64,000 bases of DNA from Nematostella vectensis (lineage: Eukaryota; Cnidaria; Anthozoa; Actiniaria; Edwardsiidae), in assembly GCF_932526225.1 (NCBI RefSeq), contig NC_064039.1, positions 15,802,639 through 15,866,638 of the forward strand, in the 5' to 3' direction. Within the stretch, counting starts at the first letter, position 1. Every line of letters begins with the position of its first letter. The notes under the pieces are model-generated. The model made no database searches. It was not told where the DNA came from and worked only from the letters and a program-made list of their open reading frames with translations. Shown here piece after piece: positions 46,901-61,900 of this stretch. The translations under genes and the position numbers were made by a program.

Positions 46901-49900
46901 CGCTTGAGGATCTTTTCCATCAAGATCCCCTGCTTGTGGTTGTAGCCCCTGATGCTCATCTGAAAACATTAAATAGTATGATCTTCAAAAGGCACACAAT
47001 AATATGCAGCAATTTATCTAGGAATAAGATGCCATTGCAAACATGGTGTTGTCACCTTAAAAATATTCCATATATGGTGCTGTCATGTGCAGCAGCTGTT
47101 ATCATGTAACCTTCCACACATGGTGTTTCGCGTTACAAAGATTCAATACATGGTTGTATCATGATACCTAAAATTTTAAATACATTGTGTTTCGCGTGAC
47201 ATACAAAGATCCCATCGCGGGACTTAATCCATATATGGCCATTTGCGTGACTTACAAATATTCCATACATGGTGTTGTCCAGGTTGTACGTCACGCCGGC
47301 GATCTCGGCATCATAGGCGTACTCGTTGAGTGAGTCCTTAAGAAGCTGCAGGAAGATGTATGCCATGTTGCAGTGGCATGGGTCTATGTATGCTAACGGG
47401 CTGTTGAGAGAGGAATTGTTTAAGAGTGATAATTTGTAGGTTTGTGACCATCGATTCAACCAGCCATCATAAACAATTAATGGCTTTTATGTTTTCAATG
47501 TCGTGCCATTGGCTATTTCACTGGACAAAGTAAATTACAATACGACAATTTAAAAACAAACAAAAAAAGGTTTACATTTTTCGAGGGTGCAAAGAAAAGG
47601 CACTCTAAGGCAGTCATATTTGAATGTCTAACATTAAATTTGTATTCTTGAAATTTCCGATATATAACAACAAATTCCCGTATATAACAACAACAACAAC
47701 AACAATAATAATAATAATATATAATGATGTGTATAATGAATGATACTTCCATGTAAAAGACAACTGGTAAATAGTTTACATGGAATTACCTGGTGATTTC
47801 AAAAAGCATACATGCTTTGGGCAGAAGGAATGTGACATCTTGTTTGAACCAGACCTTGGTAAGAGGGGAATCCTAAAGCAAATCACACAGATCATCAAAT
47901 CAACAAATCATTAGTACCGGGGACACTCGAATGGTTATCAACAAATCATTAATATCGGGGATACTCGCATGGTTATCAACAAATCATTAATATCGGGGAT
48001 ACTCGCATGGTTATCAACAAATCATTAGTACCAGGGACACTCGCATGGTTATCAACAAATCATTAGTACCAGGTACACTCGCATGGTTATCAACAAATCA
48101 TTAGTACCAGGGACACTCGCATGGTTATCAACAAATCATCAGTGCCAGGGACACTCGCATGCTTATCAACAAATCATTAGTACCGGGGACACTCGCATGG
48201 TTATCAACAAATCATTAGTACCAGGGACACTCGCATTGTTATCAACAAATCATTAGTACCAGGGACACTTGCATGCTTATCAACAAATTATTAATACCGG
48301 GGACACTCGCATGCTTATCAACAAATCATTAGTACCAGGGACACTCGCATGGTTATCAACAAATCATTAGTACCAGAGACACTCGCATGGTTATCAACAA
48401 ATCATTAATACCGGGGACACTCGCATGCTTATCAACAAATCATTAGTACCAGGGACACTTGCATGCTTATCAACAAATCATTAGTACCAGGGACACTTGC
48501 ATGGTTATCAACAAATCATTAATACCGGGGACACTTGCATGCTTATCAACAAATCGTTAATACCGGGGACACGTGCATGGTTGGAAAAATAAACATTGCT
48601 CTGTTGGATTTACACAATATTGAGGTTAGCTCATCAAACTTAAGTGGATAGCAATTGATAGTTTCGGCACAGCTTATGCGTTTACTTGAACCTTAATATT
48701 GTATAAAGTCATGAAGATCCTATAATTTAATGTTTAGTAAAAGAAGTTCTTAGTACAAAGTGTTAAAAGTCCACGGTGCTATATGCATTTCAGTGAAGGA
48801 TTTTGAATAACGCAGCAAAAGTACCTACCTTAATAAGAACTGGGAATTGCGAGGTCTGTGGATAAAGGGAAGACAAAAAATGATTATTGCTAAAAGATTA
48901 AAATAATGCTTTGCCATTTTACGCAAAAATGCCTTCATTGGTCAGCTGATTAAACACCTTGGGGACAGAGTTCACCATGTATGGAATGTTAAGCGATAAC
49001 AAGGCAGGTTTGCGGCAGATATTCGAATATAACGAGAAAATAAGCTAAAAAGAAAATCCAGATGTTGGCGTTGTGTATACTTGCGCAAAGTTCCGAGGCA
49101 AATCGCGGCACATGGAACTGGATACATCTTGTGGAAAAGTAGTTATATGAAAGAAAGATTGCAACACTCACAGTCGATTGGAAATAGAGCCTACCTCTCC
49201 TGGAGCTGGCCGTATATCCAAATCCGTCGGAATAAACTCGTTCTTTTTAGGGATGGTAAGGGCAGCATTCAGGGAAACATTTTTCCAATCCTTGGGAAAC
49301 AGAAAATTATTTTAAAAAAGGAAAGATGAAAATAACATGAATTTATTGTAATGGAATGGGAAATATGATAAAATGTGGGCAAAAAAGAACAGAGTACACA
49401 AACGATGTACCTTGATTTGTTGCTGATCGATTCTCTCCATCGAGTATTCGGTGCCATACCATTCCTCCGTCTTGTCTGTTTTTCCTTCAAAAGCTTTAGA
49501 TACAATGGTTATCCTGACGATAAAATAAGAGGGCTACATCAAGAGTAAGAAAGAGAACAGCAAGAGTCGCGCATAACCTCTTTAAATTAGGTGGAAACGA
49601 AAAGTTCCATGCCTGAATCAATGTTGTGCCAGAAATGCTGCACCGATGCTAACGCCCGGCATCTGTTGTGCCAAAGCAAATGCTCTTCAAGCACATCAGG
49701 TCATCTTCAAAAGCTCGCTTAGCACGAATCATTTCAGGGCTTTCATTAAGTTTCAGAGTAGGCGGTGGAGATTGATAAGTAGGGGGTGGAAGTTATTTTA
49801 TCTTTTTAGTTCAAGACTTTCTTAAAAAAAAATTTGCCAGCGCTTCCGCCGGCCACCGGGGCCTAATAAAACCCCTGCATTTAGAACGCATCTAAATCAA

Positions 49901-52900
49901 CGTCGAGCTAACAGAGCATAAGATTAGAGAAGGGACTCTGATATTAATCGCGCGCCATGTCGATTCCCATCTTTGCAACTGTATTTTAGTAACCAACAGC
50001 CCACACTGCGCGTGAGGATTTGCTTCTTTTTTTGTCCTACTCCTCCGCGGGTCGCATGTTGTTTTGCCAACTCAATTGAAATAAAAAAAATCATAAAAAT
50101 TATCGCAAAAAGAGTAAACAAGTCTAATTTAAGTAAGCAAGATTAGCAAATTCACAGAAAGCTATATCCCTGAAAGTTTAACTGTTTTGTTTGTTTGAGA
50201 GCGACAAGTAATAAAATCCATGGCCGTAATACTGCGTTCAAATTCCCATCTCCAGCTAGTATAAGTACATAAGTACAATAGTTTTAGAAATGTCTAGAAA
50301 CGCCAAATAAATAGAGTAATGTCTTTATTTTCTTATTATTAGAAAAGCACAGCTACCTCGTCTTGCTGTCTCTGATCATCGCAAAAATGCATTCCCTCGC
50401 TACAAGGACACTGTAGTTATTTAAATTTATTACGGCTTTTTCTTTGATTCCTTCTCAAATCAACAGGATATTCACAAAAATCAACATCAGCAGTTCTTTT
50501 AAATCTTACTTACTATGACCCTAGGAAGACCTATGAATGTTGAGAAACTAGGAAGAAGCTGTAAGTTAAAGTGGGAGCGGTGTTGGAAGCAGAAGGTTTT
50601 TCGCTCTTGGATGAAGCCTCTTCCTGTTCGCATTTTTTCACACTTTCTCAAAATCTTGCACATCTCAAAGTACTGTATTCCACAAATAAACCGCTACTGC
50701 CTGTATCCTTGTATCCTCCTGTTAGTCCAGCGGATATGTGCAGATTTTACCTTGAAGTGCGCACTTTTTGCTAAAGTTATCAATTATTTTAGCATAGTGA
50801 TAGTTTTTGATACCTCTTACAAGATAGGCTATAGAGCCGAACTCAGTTCGGCTTTAATTTCTGATTAATAATGAATATTGATTTGGCCGCCATTTTGAAC
50901 CAGAAGTAAACTAACTTTTTCCCCAAAAAAAAACAGTAGGAACTGTTAATCTGGTGTCCTCGGGTTTGCGCTTATCAATCTTCTTGCAATCTTCTTGAAG
51001 AGTCAAAGTTTTACAGTATTCACAGGTGATACTGTATCCTGTTGTGCGGTTAGGGGGAAAAGACAGTACTTGCTGTATTCCCCGAAGCCACAGATGGTCT
51101 TCGACAGCTAGCCTTCAGGCCAGTTAAGATAAAAGACAGAATGTTTGGCAACACTTGAGCGCTTTCCAATGCTTCTATATGACCGAACAAGTGCAGAGAA
51201 TCGGAAGTAGACAAGGCAAGAATGCAGCTCTACGTTAGACCGACGTATTATGAACCACACTCTTTTTGTTTTATAAGAATCTATTTTCAACAACGTCCAG
51301 CCTGACTAAGATTTCACTAATTTTTAACAAAATGCCGAGGCTCACATAGCAAGAAAACATTTTTTTTATATTAAATTGGTGCATTTATCATTTGTGCAAT
51401 CCATTTTTTTTTTAAATGCTTCATTGCTTATTCGTATATGCATTAATCTGGTTTGATTAGTGTGCAGAAACAGGTTTGGAAACCTACCTTCGGCTTAAAA
51501 AAAGGTAAAATTAATAGCAGAAACCTAATCAGTTTTGCTTTTTTTACAACTTAAAAGTATTAAATGGATTTCATGTATATTTAAGTCGTAGACTTTTAAA
51601 CAAGATGTGCATCTCTGTGCTTTCAAAAATGCCAAATTTAATCTCCATTGCAAATTGGCTGCAATTATAATAAACCATATTAGTCGGTGATGAAAGCCGA
51701 TTTTATCTTGGCTCCATAGCTTATCTTATAAAGGTTATTGCAACCTACAACTGCAATAAAATTGGTGTCTTTTGCTTAAGGGCGCGGGGTGAAATAAACG
51801 TCCAAGGTTTTACTTTCGACTACTTCTGGTTAAAGGTGGCTATCACCTTTAAAGTTGCAAAAATGACAAATTTGCGGTTATTAAAAAAAAGGGTTTAAAT
51901 ACATTCTTTGACTTTCATATTAGTTGTCTAGTTAAAAACAGTATCAAAATGTGCAAGTTCATTTATTTTTTTATAAAAAGGTAGTTTACTTCCGGTTCAA
52001 AATGGCGGCCAAATCAATACTCCTTATTAATTAGAAATTAACGCCGATCTGAGCTTGGCTCTATAGCCTAAGAGGGTGCACTTACAGATTTGGTGCAAAG
52101 GTTTGAATTTAAATCAATTATTTTTTCATTCACAAACATATTAATCTTATTCGGTTCAAGTATAATATGACGCATGCCGCCTGGCCGCGCCAGACACGAT
52201 CCGACTCGAACTCGAATCTTTTAACCACCTTCGAACTGATTCATGGCATACGTTGCACCTTCCATGTACCGATTTCTAAAACAATAGTTTTGACTGAATT
52301 AGGTACATGTCCGGTTCGACATATGCCTTAAGCCTTATGCTCTCTTTGTCGAACCTTATGTATTCTCTGGTCGACATTAAGTTGACCTCAAGTCTATGTA
52401 CGGTGTATGCTTGGCAGACACAGCGGTCTTTGCCATTCGCCATTTGCACTGACAACCTTTTTTGAAATAGGTGTATATTGGAGATATTAAAATTTACGAC
52501 GACGGACACATTTAAAGTAAAAGGTGGTAGTGGAAGGCAAAATCTGTGGCCGCCGTTTGTGACGTCGTAAATCTTAAGTTGGCTTTTGTGATGCACAATA
52601 GACTTGTTTTTTTACCTGACTTTCTCAGGGACCAAATTGTCAAGCACTTGCTTGATCAGATCAGGGCGAAATGACGTGAGAAGATGAGGACCCCGTAGAA
52701 CATCGTCAATAGAGAAATCCTGACATGAGATAAAGATGGCACGGGGATGAACAGTAGTGAGATTTAAATGATGTTGATCAGGAGGGATAAGGAAAGAAGA
52801 GGCGGGCGAAGCAGAAAGACAAAAGACGGAAGAGAAGGACAAGGCAAGAGAAGAAAAAAAAAACAACAAGGAGAACAAAAGAAGAAAAACAGGAAGAACA

Positions 52901-55900
52901 ACAACAAAATCAAGAGCTAGAAGAACAAAAACAAGAAGTACAAGAAGAACAAAAACAAGAAGTACAAGAAGAACGAGAAGAACAAAAACAAGAAGTACAA
53001 GAAGAACAAAAACAAGAAGAACAAAAACAAGAAGAACAAAAACAAGAAGTACAAGAAGAACAAAAACAAGAAGAACAAAAACAAGAAGTACAAGAAGAAC
53101 AAAAACAAGAAGTACAAGAAGAACAAAAACAAGAAGTACAAGAAGAACAAAAACAAGAAGTACAAGAAGAACAAAAACAAGAAGTACAAGAAGAACAAAA
53201 ACAAGAAGAACAAAAACAAGAAGAACAAAAACAAGAAAGTACAAGAAGAACAAAAACAAGAAGTACAAGAAGAACAAAAACAAGAAGTACAAGAAGAACA
53301 AAAACAAGAAGAACAAAAACAAGAAGAACAAAAACAAGAAAGTACAAGAAGAACAAAAACAAGAAGTACATGAAGAACAAAAACAAGAAGTACAAGAAGA
53401 ACAAAAACAAGAAGTACAAGAAGAACAAAAACAAGAAGAACAAAAACAAGAAGAACAAAAACAAGAAAGTACAAGAAGAACAAAAACAAGAAGTACAAGA
53501 AGAACAAAAACAAGAAGTACAAGAAGAACAAAAACAAGAAGTACAAGAAGAACAAAAACAAGAAAGTACAAGAAGAACGAAAACAAGAAAGTACAAGAAG
53601 AACAAAAACAAGAAAGTACAAGAAGAACAAAAACAAGAAAGTACAAGAAGAACAAAAACAAGAAAGTACAAGAAGAACAAAAACAAGAAGTACAAGAAGA
53701 ACAAAAACAAGAAGTACAAGAAGAACAAAAACAAGAAGTACAAGAAGAACGAGAAGAACAAAAGAAGAACAAAAACAAGAAAGTACAAGAAGAACGAAAA
53801 CAAGAAGTACAAGAAGAACAAAAACAAGAAGTACAAGAAGAACGAGAAGAACAAAAGAAGAACAAAAACAAGAAGTACAAGAAGAACAAAAACAAGAAAG
53901 TACAAGAAGAACAAAAACAAGAAAGTACAAGAAGAACAAAAACAAGAAAGTACAAGAAGAACAAAAACAAGAAAGTACAAGAAGAACAAAAACAAGAAAG
54001 TACAAGAAGAACAAAAACAAGAAAGTACAAGAAGAACGAAAACAAGAAGTACAAGAAGAACAAAAACAAGAAAGTACAAGAAGAACGAAAACAAGAAGTA
54101 CAAGAAGAACAAAAACAAGAAGTACAAGAAGAACAAAAACAAGAAAGTACAAGAAGAACAAAAACAAGAAAGTACAAGAAGAACAAAAACAAGAAAGTAC
54201 AAGAAGAACAAAAACAAGAAAGTACAAGAAGAACAAAAACAAGAAGTACAAGAAGAACGAGAAGAACAAAAACAAGAAGTACAAGAAGAACAAAAACAAG
54301 AAGTACAAGAAGAACAAAAACAAGAAGTACAAGAAGAACGAGAAGAACAAAAGAAGAACAAAAACAAGAAAGTACAAGAAGAACGAAAACAAGAAGTACA
54401 AGAAGAACAAAAACAAGAAGTACAAGAAGAACGAGAAGAACAAAAGAAGAACAAAAACAAGAAGTACAAGAAGAACGAAAACAAGAAGTACAAGAAGAAC
54501 GAGAAGAACAAAAGAAGAACAAAAACAAGAAGTACAAGAAGAACAAAAACAAGAAGTACAAGAAGAACGAAAACAAGAAGTACAAGAAGAACGAGAAGAA
54601 CAAAAGAAGAACAAAAACAAGAAGTACAAGAAGAACAAAAACAAGAAGTACAAGAAGAACAAAAACAAGAAGTACAAGAAGAACGAGAAGAACAAAAGAA
54701 GAACAAAAACAAGAAGTACAAGAAGAACGAGAAGAACAAAAGAAGAACAAAAACAAGAAAGTACAAGAAGAACGAAAACAAGAAAGTACAAGAAGAACAA
54801 AAACAAGAAAGTACAAGAAGAACAAAAACAAGAAAGTACAAGAAGAACAAAAACAAGAAAGTACAAGAAGAACAAAAACAAGAAGTACAAGAAGAACGAA
54901 AACAAGAAAGTACAAGAAGAACAAAAACAAGAAAGTACAAGAAGAACAAAAACAAGAAAGTACAAGAAGAACAAAAACAAGAAAGTACAAGAAGAACAAA
55001 AACAAGAAGTACAAGAAGAACGAAAACAAGAAAGTACAAGAAGAACAAAAACAAGAAAGTACAAGAAGAACAAAAACAAGAAAGTACAAGAAGAACAAAA
55101 ACAAGAAAGTACAAGAAGAACGAAAACAAGAAAGTACAAGAAGAACAAAAACAAGAAAGTACAAGAAGAACAAAAACAAGAAAGTACAAGAAGAACAAAA
55201 ACAAGAAGTACAAGAAGAACGAGAAGAACAAAAGAAGAACAAAAACAAGAAGTACAAGAAGAACAAAAACAAGAAAGTACAAGAAGAACAAAAACAAGAA
55301 AGTACAAGAAGAACAAAAACAAGAAGTACAAGAAGAACGAAAACAAGAAAGTACAAGAAGAACAAAAACAAGAAAGTACAAGAAGAACAAAAACAAGAAA
55401 GTACAAGAAGAACAAAAACAAGAAAGTACAAGAAGAACAAAAACAAGAAGTACAAGAAGAACGAAAACAAGAAAGTACAAGAAGAACAAAAACAAGAAAG
55501 TACAAGAAGAACAAAAACAAGAAAGTACAAGAAGAACAAAAACAAGAAAGTACAAGAAGAACAAAAACAAGAAAGTACAAGAAGAACAAAAACAAGAAAG
55601 TACAAGAAGAACAAAAACAAGAAAGTACAAGAAGAACGAAAACAAGAAAGTACAAGAAGAACAAAAACAAGAAAGTACAAGAAGAACAAAAACAAGAAAG
55701 TACAAGAAGAACAAAAACAAGAAAGTACAAGAAGAACAAAAACAAGAAGTACAAGAAGAACAAAAACAAGAAGTACAAGAAGAACGAGAAGAACAAAAGA
55801 AGAACAAAAACAAGAAGTACAAGAAGAACAAAAACAAGAAGTACAAGAAGAACAAAAACAAGAAGAACAAAAACAAGAAGTACAAGAAGAACAAAAACAA

Positions 55901-58900
55901 GAAGTACAAGAAGAACAAAAACGTACAAAGTCAAGAAGTTTAAGTACATGGTCAAGAAGTTTAAGTACATGGTCAAGAAGTTTAAGTACATGGTCAAGAA
56001 GTTTAAGTACATGGTCAAGAAGTTTAAGTACATGGTCAAGAAGTTTAAGTACATGGTCAAGAAGTTTAAGTACATGGTCAAGAAGAATAAAAGGGAAAAT
56101 AAAAACAAAAAAAAATCATAACAAGTTCAAGAAAAGGAAGAAAATAATATTAAAAAAATGGAGAGATTATCAAAACAGTTGGTCTAACTTACATGAAGTG
56201 ATCTTGCCAAATGACAGACATATGATCTAGGAGTTTCTTTATCATTAAAGCAGAATCGCACTTCAGCCAATGCCTATGAAGTATATAGCACCAAGTCTTA
56301 GCGAGGCTGACAAGGATCCATGGGGAACTTGCAGATACTTGCACAAACACAACTTTATAAAAAAATTTTTTGGGACCAAGCTTCGTCAATTGGCAAGTAT
56401 TTCTAATTGTACACACCTTGCACTCCTCAAAAACCCATTCAAGGGGCTCCTCTCGGCGCAACATCTCTAGGTACTGGAAAACACTGGTCGAAATCTCAAA
56501 GATGTGATCTGTAGATAAGCACATGGGCCATAAGATGGAAATAGATAAAAATTTGAGACTACACTTAAGAATACACTGGTATACAAGTTGAAAAAAACAA
56601 CATTCAATCATGTTTTTTCCTTGATCATCCTTGGGCTATGTATGGGCTCAGGGACAAAAAGCTCTAATTTCAATGACCCTTTACAAAAAGTCGCATCAAT
56701 TTAAGTCGCATTTGATATTTTGTTTGATATTACTGATTAAGTACTAAATGGAATTTTCCGCCTTATTTCATGTGAAATGAGCTTATTGGAAACATCAGTC
56801 ATATTTATCTGTCATGTCGTCGTTAACAGTAATGATAAAAAATAGTTTTAGGATTAACGATTCTTTTTTTCATGGAAGCAAGAGACCATCATGGCCTCTT
56901 TTATGGAGTAAACCAATAAAAGCTCTGCATTACAAGGGCTGTAGCAGGGGGTGGGGCACTCACGGCATGTATCTCCCCAAACATATTTTAAACAAATTAT
57001 AAGGACATGACCAGTAGGGCGTCACTCTGCCCCCTATATGTTTTAATGTTTCTGTATCATATTCCCCAATATTTCAAGGCCTATTCAAAGGGGTGTGCTT
57101 ATGCCTTTAGATATTTTGTGCCTTTAGAGCAGGTGGTTATTCAAGAGGAGACGTTCATTTGAAGCTGGTTATAAGCATTCAAAAAGCAAGAAAAAAATAC
57201 TGCAGCCAAGGTAGGAGGGGACACTTCGCCTTTAACTCTGATTCTATGCAGGTCAGATCCTACCTTGCCCTTCATTCGTTAGCTCCATATTACACATGAA
57301 AAACATAAAGCCTTTAGCTCCATCCAGTGCACCAGCGACCAATGCATTCACCCAACCTGAAAGTATAATTGATATGAGTCCAACTGTTAATCAAATGGTC
57401 GTTAAATGGTCGACAGCTCACTAATGTGCAAACAGCGTGCTATGATCCTTCAAACGAATGTCTGCACTACATTGGATTTTGAGAAAGGCAACTTTACCCT
57501 GCATGCCATGGGTAGTCAACCACAAATGAAAACCAATAGGCAATGCCAATGGCAAAGATACAAATTATAGAATTAGAGATTCCTTTTTAAAGATTAACAA
57601 CTCAGTAGAATTCATTGAAAAGTAAAAAACCAAGTAAGGCGTTAACAATGTAGTGAGCCTATCAATTGTAAACATAATAATACACACCTTTAGCCTTAAG
57701 TTCTGATAAGAGACTTCCCTCTCCCTCATGGCCAATAAGGTGAGAGATGTAATGACTCGGCTAAAAGAGAGGAAAACTAAAATGGTTAAAAATACACAAT
57801 AAACATTTTTTCCACTGTTAAAGAAAAAAAAAATCATTCTCTTCATACAAAGTGTGATTTAAAAACACGCCTAACTGAAACCACTGAATGGCTGTATTGG
57901 GGTGTGAATTACTGTCCATGGATGTTCCACTTGAAAGAGCAAAAAGAGCAATAATAATAACAGCCGGCAAATTGTGTTATAAGAAATGAAATCAATTACT
58001 AACCTTGAAGTGATAGTATTTCCTCATATCAGGAATAGGGAACATCAGGTTTAAATTCTTCATGTCTTTTACAGGAACCACTTTGAACAAAGTCTTTTAA
58101 GAAAAACAGGGTCAAGTTCAAATGGCAAAAATAGACATACATAGAGTGTCTTAGCCAGTGTCTCAAACAAATTGAATGAACATGTTTATAGTGAACACAA
58201 CCCTCTGCTGCTATGTTTTGTTTTAAGATGAGTATTGTAAAAAAGCTCCAAAAACAAGATGAAAGAAACATGAAAATATCCTTTGTGGCTAAGTGGAAAT
58301 GCAGCTTCTATTGACTACAGTGGAGCCCTAAAAATGCCCCCTCCCCATCTCACCCCAATCCAGCCTACAGGCCTGTGAGATGGTCTGCTGCGCAGCAGTC
58401 TTTTGAGTCGTTTATCTTCCCTCCCCAACAACCGACACAAAGTACAACTGCCCGGTAGACTACTTGAGAGATTAACTACTGTACAGCAGTTTGCTACATT
58501 AACCGTGTGGTACCTGCACTTGCTCAGCTCCATAAGGATGTTCTGGAAATGTAGGGATGGTAACATTTTTGTTTTGTACAGGAGAAAACAGCTTCACCAC
58601 CATCTCAGTCATTTCATCAAGAGACTCTACACACACAAGTAAAACACAGCTATAACTGTAAACAGTAGCATTGGAATTAATGTTATTATTTAACAGCAAT
58701 TTTACACCAAATAAGGTTCCACTTGAGAATCCATGTATCATAACCTGCCGGGAGGGGTCCTTGACTAATGTAAGAAATCTGAATCCTGGTCTGTGGAAGC
58801 CAAGTGACCATTTAGAGGTATATTAACATGTATGCTAAAGCTTTCTTATCCAAGATTTGTTTTTACCTACACTAATTTGCTTATTAATTTGATAACACAT

Positions 58901-61900
58901 GGATTTGTTGAGTGCCACCTTACAGGAAATACGATGTATTTTTATACACAATATATTTACAGTACATACTTTATTATATACAGTACGTATTATGCATCGT
59001 TAAACAATTATAGCTCGGGCTGCCTTGCCTGATCACACATAGCACAACAAACATGAGAAAAATGAACTCTGCAATTTTTCTTCTTTTTTTGTGGTCCTGA
59101 TGGTTGGGCATGCTGCTGTGTAATAAATTGACTGAAATTGGGGACATGGGGATGTGACCTCCCATGTTATAGCTTGGCAAACATCTGAGTACTGCAAAAC
59201 CTTACTCGAAATGAGAATGTTCTATGTATATTGAATTGTGGCCACCAACCATGTACTTTAGGAAAATAATATTGATTTAATGATAGTCCTGATAAAACTA
59301 GTGAAATTTTTTGGTCCCTTGCCAATAGTCATATTGAGGTTCCACTGTAATACTATGAAAACGTAGTTACCACCCAAATTATGCTGTCTCAGCAAAAATA
59401 CCAGTGGTATAATGTAAATGAAGAACAGGTACACATAATTACCTCTTCCTATAACTGATAAGGACATTATGTTAGCTGAGTAGTAAAGAGAGTGAAACTT
59501 CAGAAGCTCTTCTCTCGTGTCTATTCCTTTCTCCTTAGGTCGTGTATCAAGGGTAAGCTTGTTTCCTTTGTCAAGAATAAGCCATTTTAGAGCAAAAACA
59601 ACACACACTGAAATAACACAGCAAACCACAACTGTTATGCTAATGCATGACAAACAATTTTAACTACTTTGACTTGTACTTATACCTGTGCAAAACTTGT
59701 TGTATGGATGAGATGGGTCAACTGTTGACTTGTCCAACTGATTTAATCTCCACATGTCATTCAAACGGTTTTTTGAATTTTCTAAACAAATAAGAATAAG
59801 CATTAAATACATTTCATCCTCTGTCAGCTTTGTTGACAGGGTGTGGATAGGAGTAACCAACCACTGGCAAACTGCCCCAAGAATAACAGACTTCCATCCA
59901 AACATGGAAAACATCAGTGACTACTGACTTACTATAATTTACTGACTACCAACATTTTATGGTTGTTCATATCATTTACCCTTCAATTCCATCGTCAACA
60001 TGTAAACTTGACTACCGAAAAATTAATGAAATTTTAAATTATTACGGACATCTACCCCCTTAAATTAAAATTTGTTATTGGTCATTTCAGCATCACACTA
60101 CCAGACCCCCCCCCCCCCCAAAAAAAAATATATTCACACACAGATTACCAGAGTCAACAGCATTGACCTCTCTGTCCTTTGCATCAGCATTAAATAATGG
60201 GCACAGGAAAAATTGTGCAAACCTACAGACAATACAAAAACAAAATATTACTACTTTCATACAGTTTAAAAACCTATTAGTCAGAAGCTATGTGCAATAC
60301 ATTTTCCAAAGTTGTAGCCTAAATACTGTAGGTTCTTAAATACAAATGGGCTTTGTGCAAATGTAAGTTTTTAAAGTGGATTGAGCCTCCACGTGTTAGG
60401 GTTAGGTTAGGCTTCTATCTGGTTGGTCAACCTGCTGCATCGGCTTTGGGCCGACCATACTGTAGTATATGTGTGTAACCTGTGTCTGTGCTTGTTTATA
60501 CTAAGGCCATTATTTTTTCATTTCCCCCAAAACCAGCATGTTTGAATGGATCATGAAAAATTATTTTAAACCCTGATGATAATGTGATGGTAGTATGGAC
60601 AGACAAAACACACATAATTTTCAGTACATGAATGTGTTAAGAAGACCAGATCAGAGCACTCACCTGTCTAGAGCATTAGAAAGAGATTCATATTTTACAT
60701 CAAAGAAATAGTTTGTGTGTTCTCCAGATGTGAAAGCATTAGATGACCCACCGTTCTCTGTCAAAAACTAAAAAATACACATACAAAATTCACTATAAAA
60801 ATAGTTTGAAATCTTGACTTGCTCAACTATAATCAAACAAGTGTTATATTGTAGAAGTTTCTGAAATAATTACCTGAGTATAGGCATTTTCACCAGGGTA
60901 CTGTAACCAAAAGAAGAGTGAAGTAATACCTAGTCAATGTGACACAATTACCACTATAACAAAGAAATATAATAACACAGATACTGACCTTTTCTGTTCC
61001 AAGAAAAAGCATATGCTCGCAGAAATGAGCAAGGCCAGGTAATTCTTTTGGATCTGTCAAGCTCCCTAACAAGGAATTGTGTAATATAAAAGGTGTAAAA
61101 TTGAAAAGAAATAAAAAATCAAATTGAAAATTGAAATTTAATTGAAAATTGTTTGTTTGGTGGGCGTATACTGTATGGGTATAGCTTTGCCTCACGAGCG
61201 ATAACACACCAAAAGTCATGAAGATTAAACAATCAACTCAATTCATTTGGATAGATTTCAATTGAATACGGCTCATGGATAATACAAAGTTTGAACTTAG
61301 CATTATAATTTTAAAACAAAGAGTTATAAGCAATTCAAAGGGTGGATTACAACTCTGGAAAGGTTGGAACACAGGCAGCCCAAGGCTACTGCCAGTAGTT
61401 CTATGTTTAAAGGAATGTATGAGGGAAATTGACGTTGATGAAAAAAAATATATGTAAAAAAATAAAATAACAGAGATTAAAGTATGTCTTCCATTATTTC
61501 ATTTTCAGGATGAATGCTCATATAGCAGGTTTGAAGCCTGTCACAAAATTAAGAAATAAAATATTTTTTGCGTGCCTTCATTGAGTTTTGAAAACTGAGG
61601 TGCTTTTGTTTGGGAGAATTCAAGAGCAGATCAGTGGAGCATGATACTGCAGGTATTGGAGCTAAAAAAAATGATTAATTCTACAAAGGGACAGAAATCA
61701 ATGTCACTCCAGTCACGTGGTGTGCAGGGTGGCCGCACACCTGAAGTTCTGCATTACTGAAGAACTGTACAATATATATCAAATATTGCTAATCGAGAAT
61801 TGAAAGTTTTTTTTTGCGAGTAGACCGTGTATTTACAAATGTAAACAATAGCAAAAGAAAAACTGATTGAAATTCTTTAAGCTTTGAAGGTCCAAATGCT

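Noticed and set aside
47895-48585. CRISPR-like array of 38-bp repeats
   Set aside because: Units abut directly with no unique spacers, and the array is in an intron of an animal gene.
52612-56108. Frames of 857, 1002, 1027 and 1063 codons
   Set aside because: All lie in a 24/25-bp tandem array without stop codons. The array is inside an IDE intron, and the only real coding text in the minus frame is IDE exon 14 at the array's edge.
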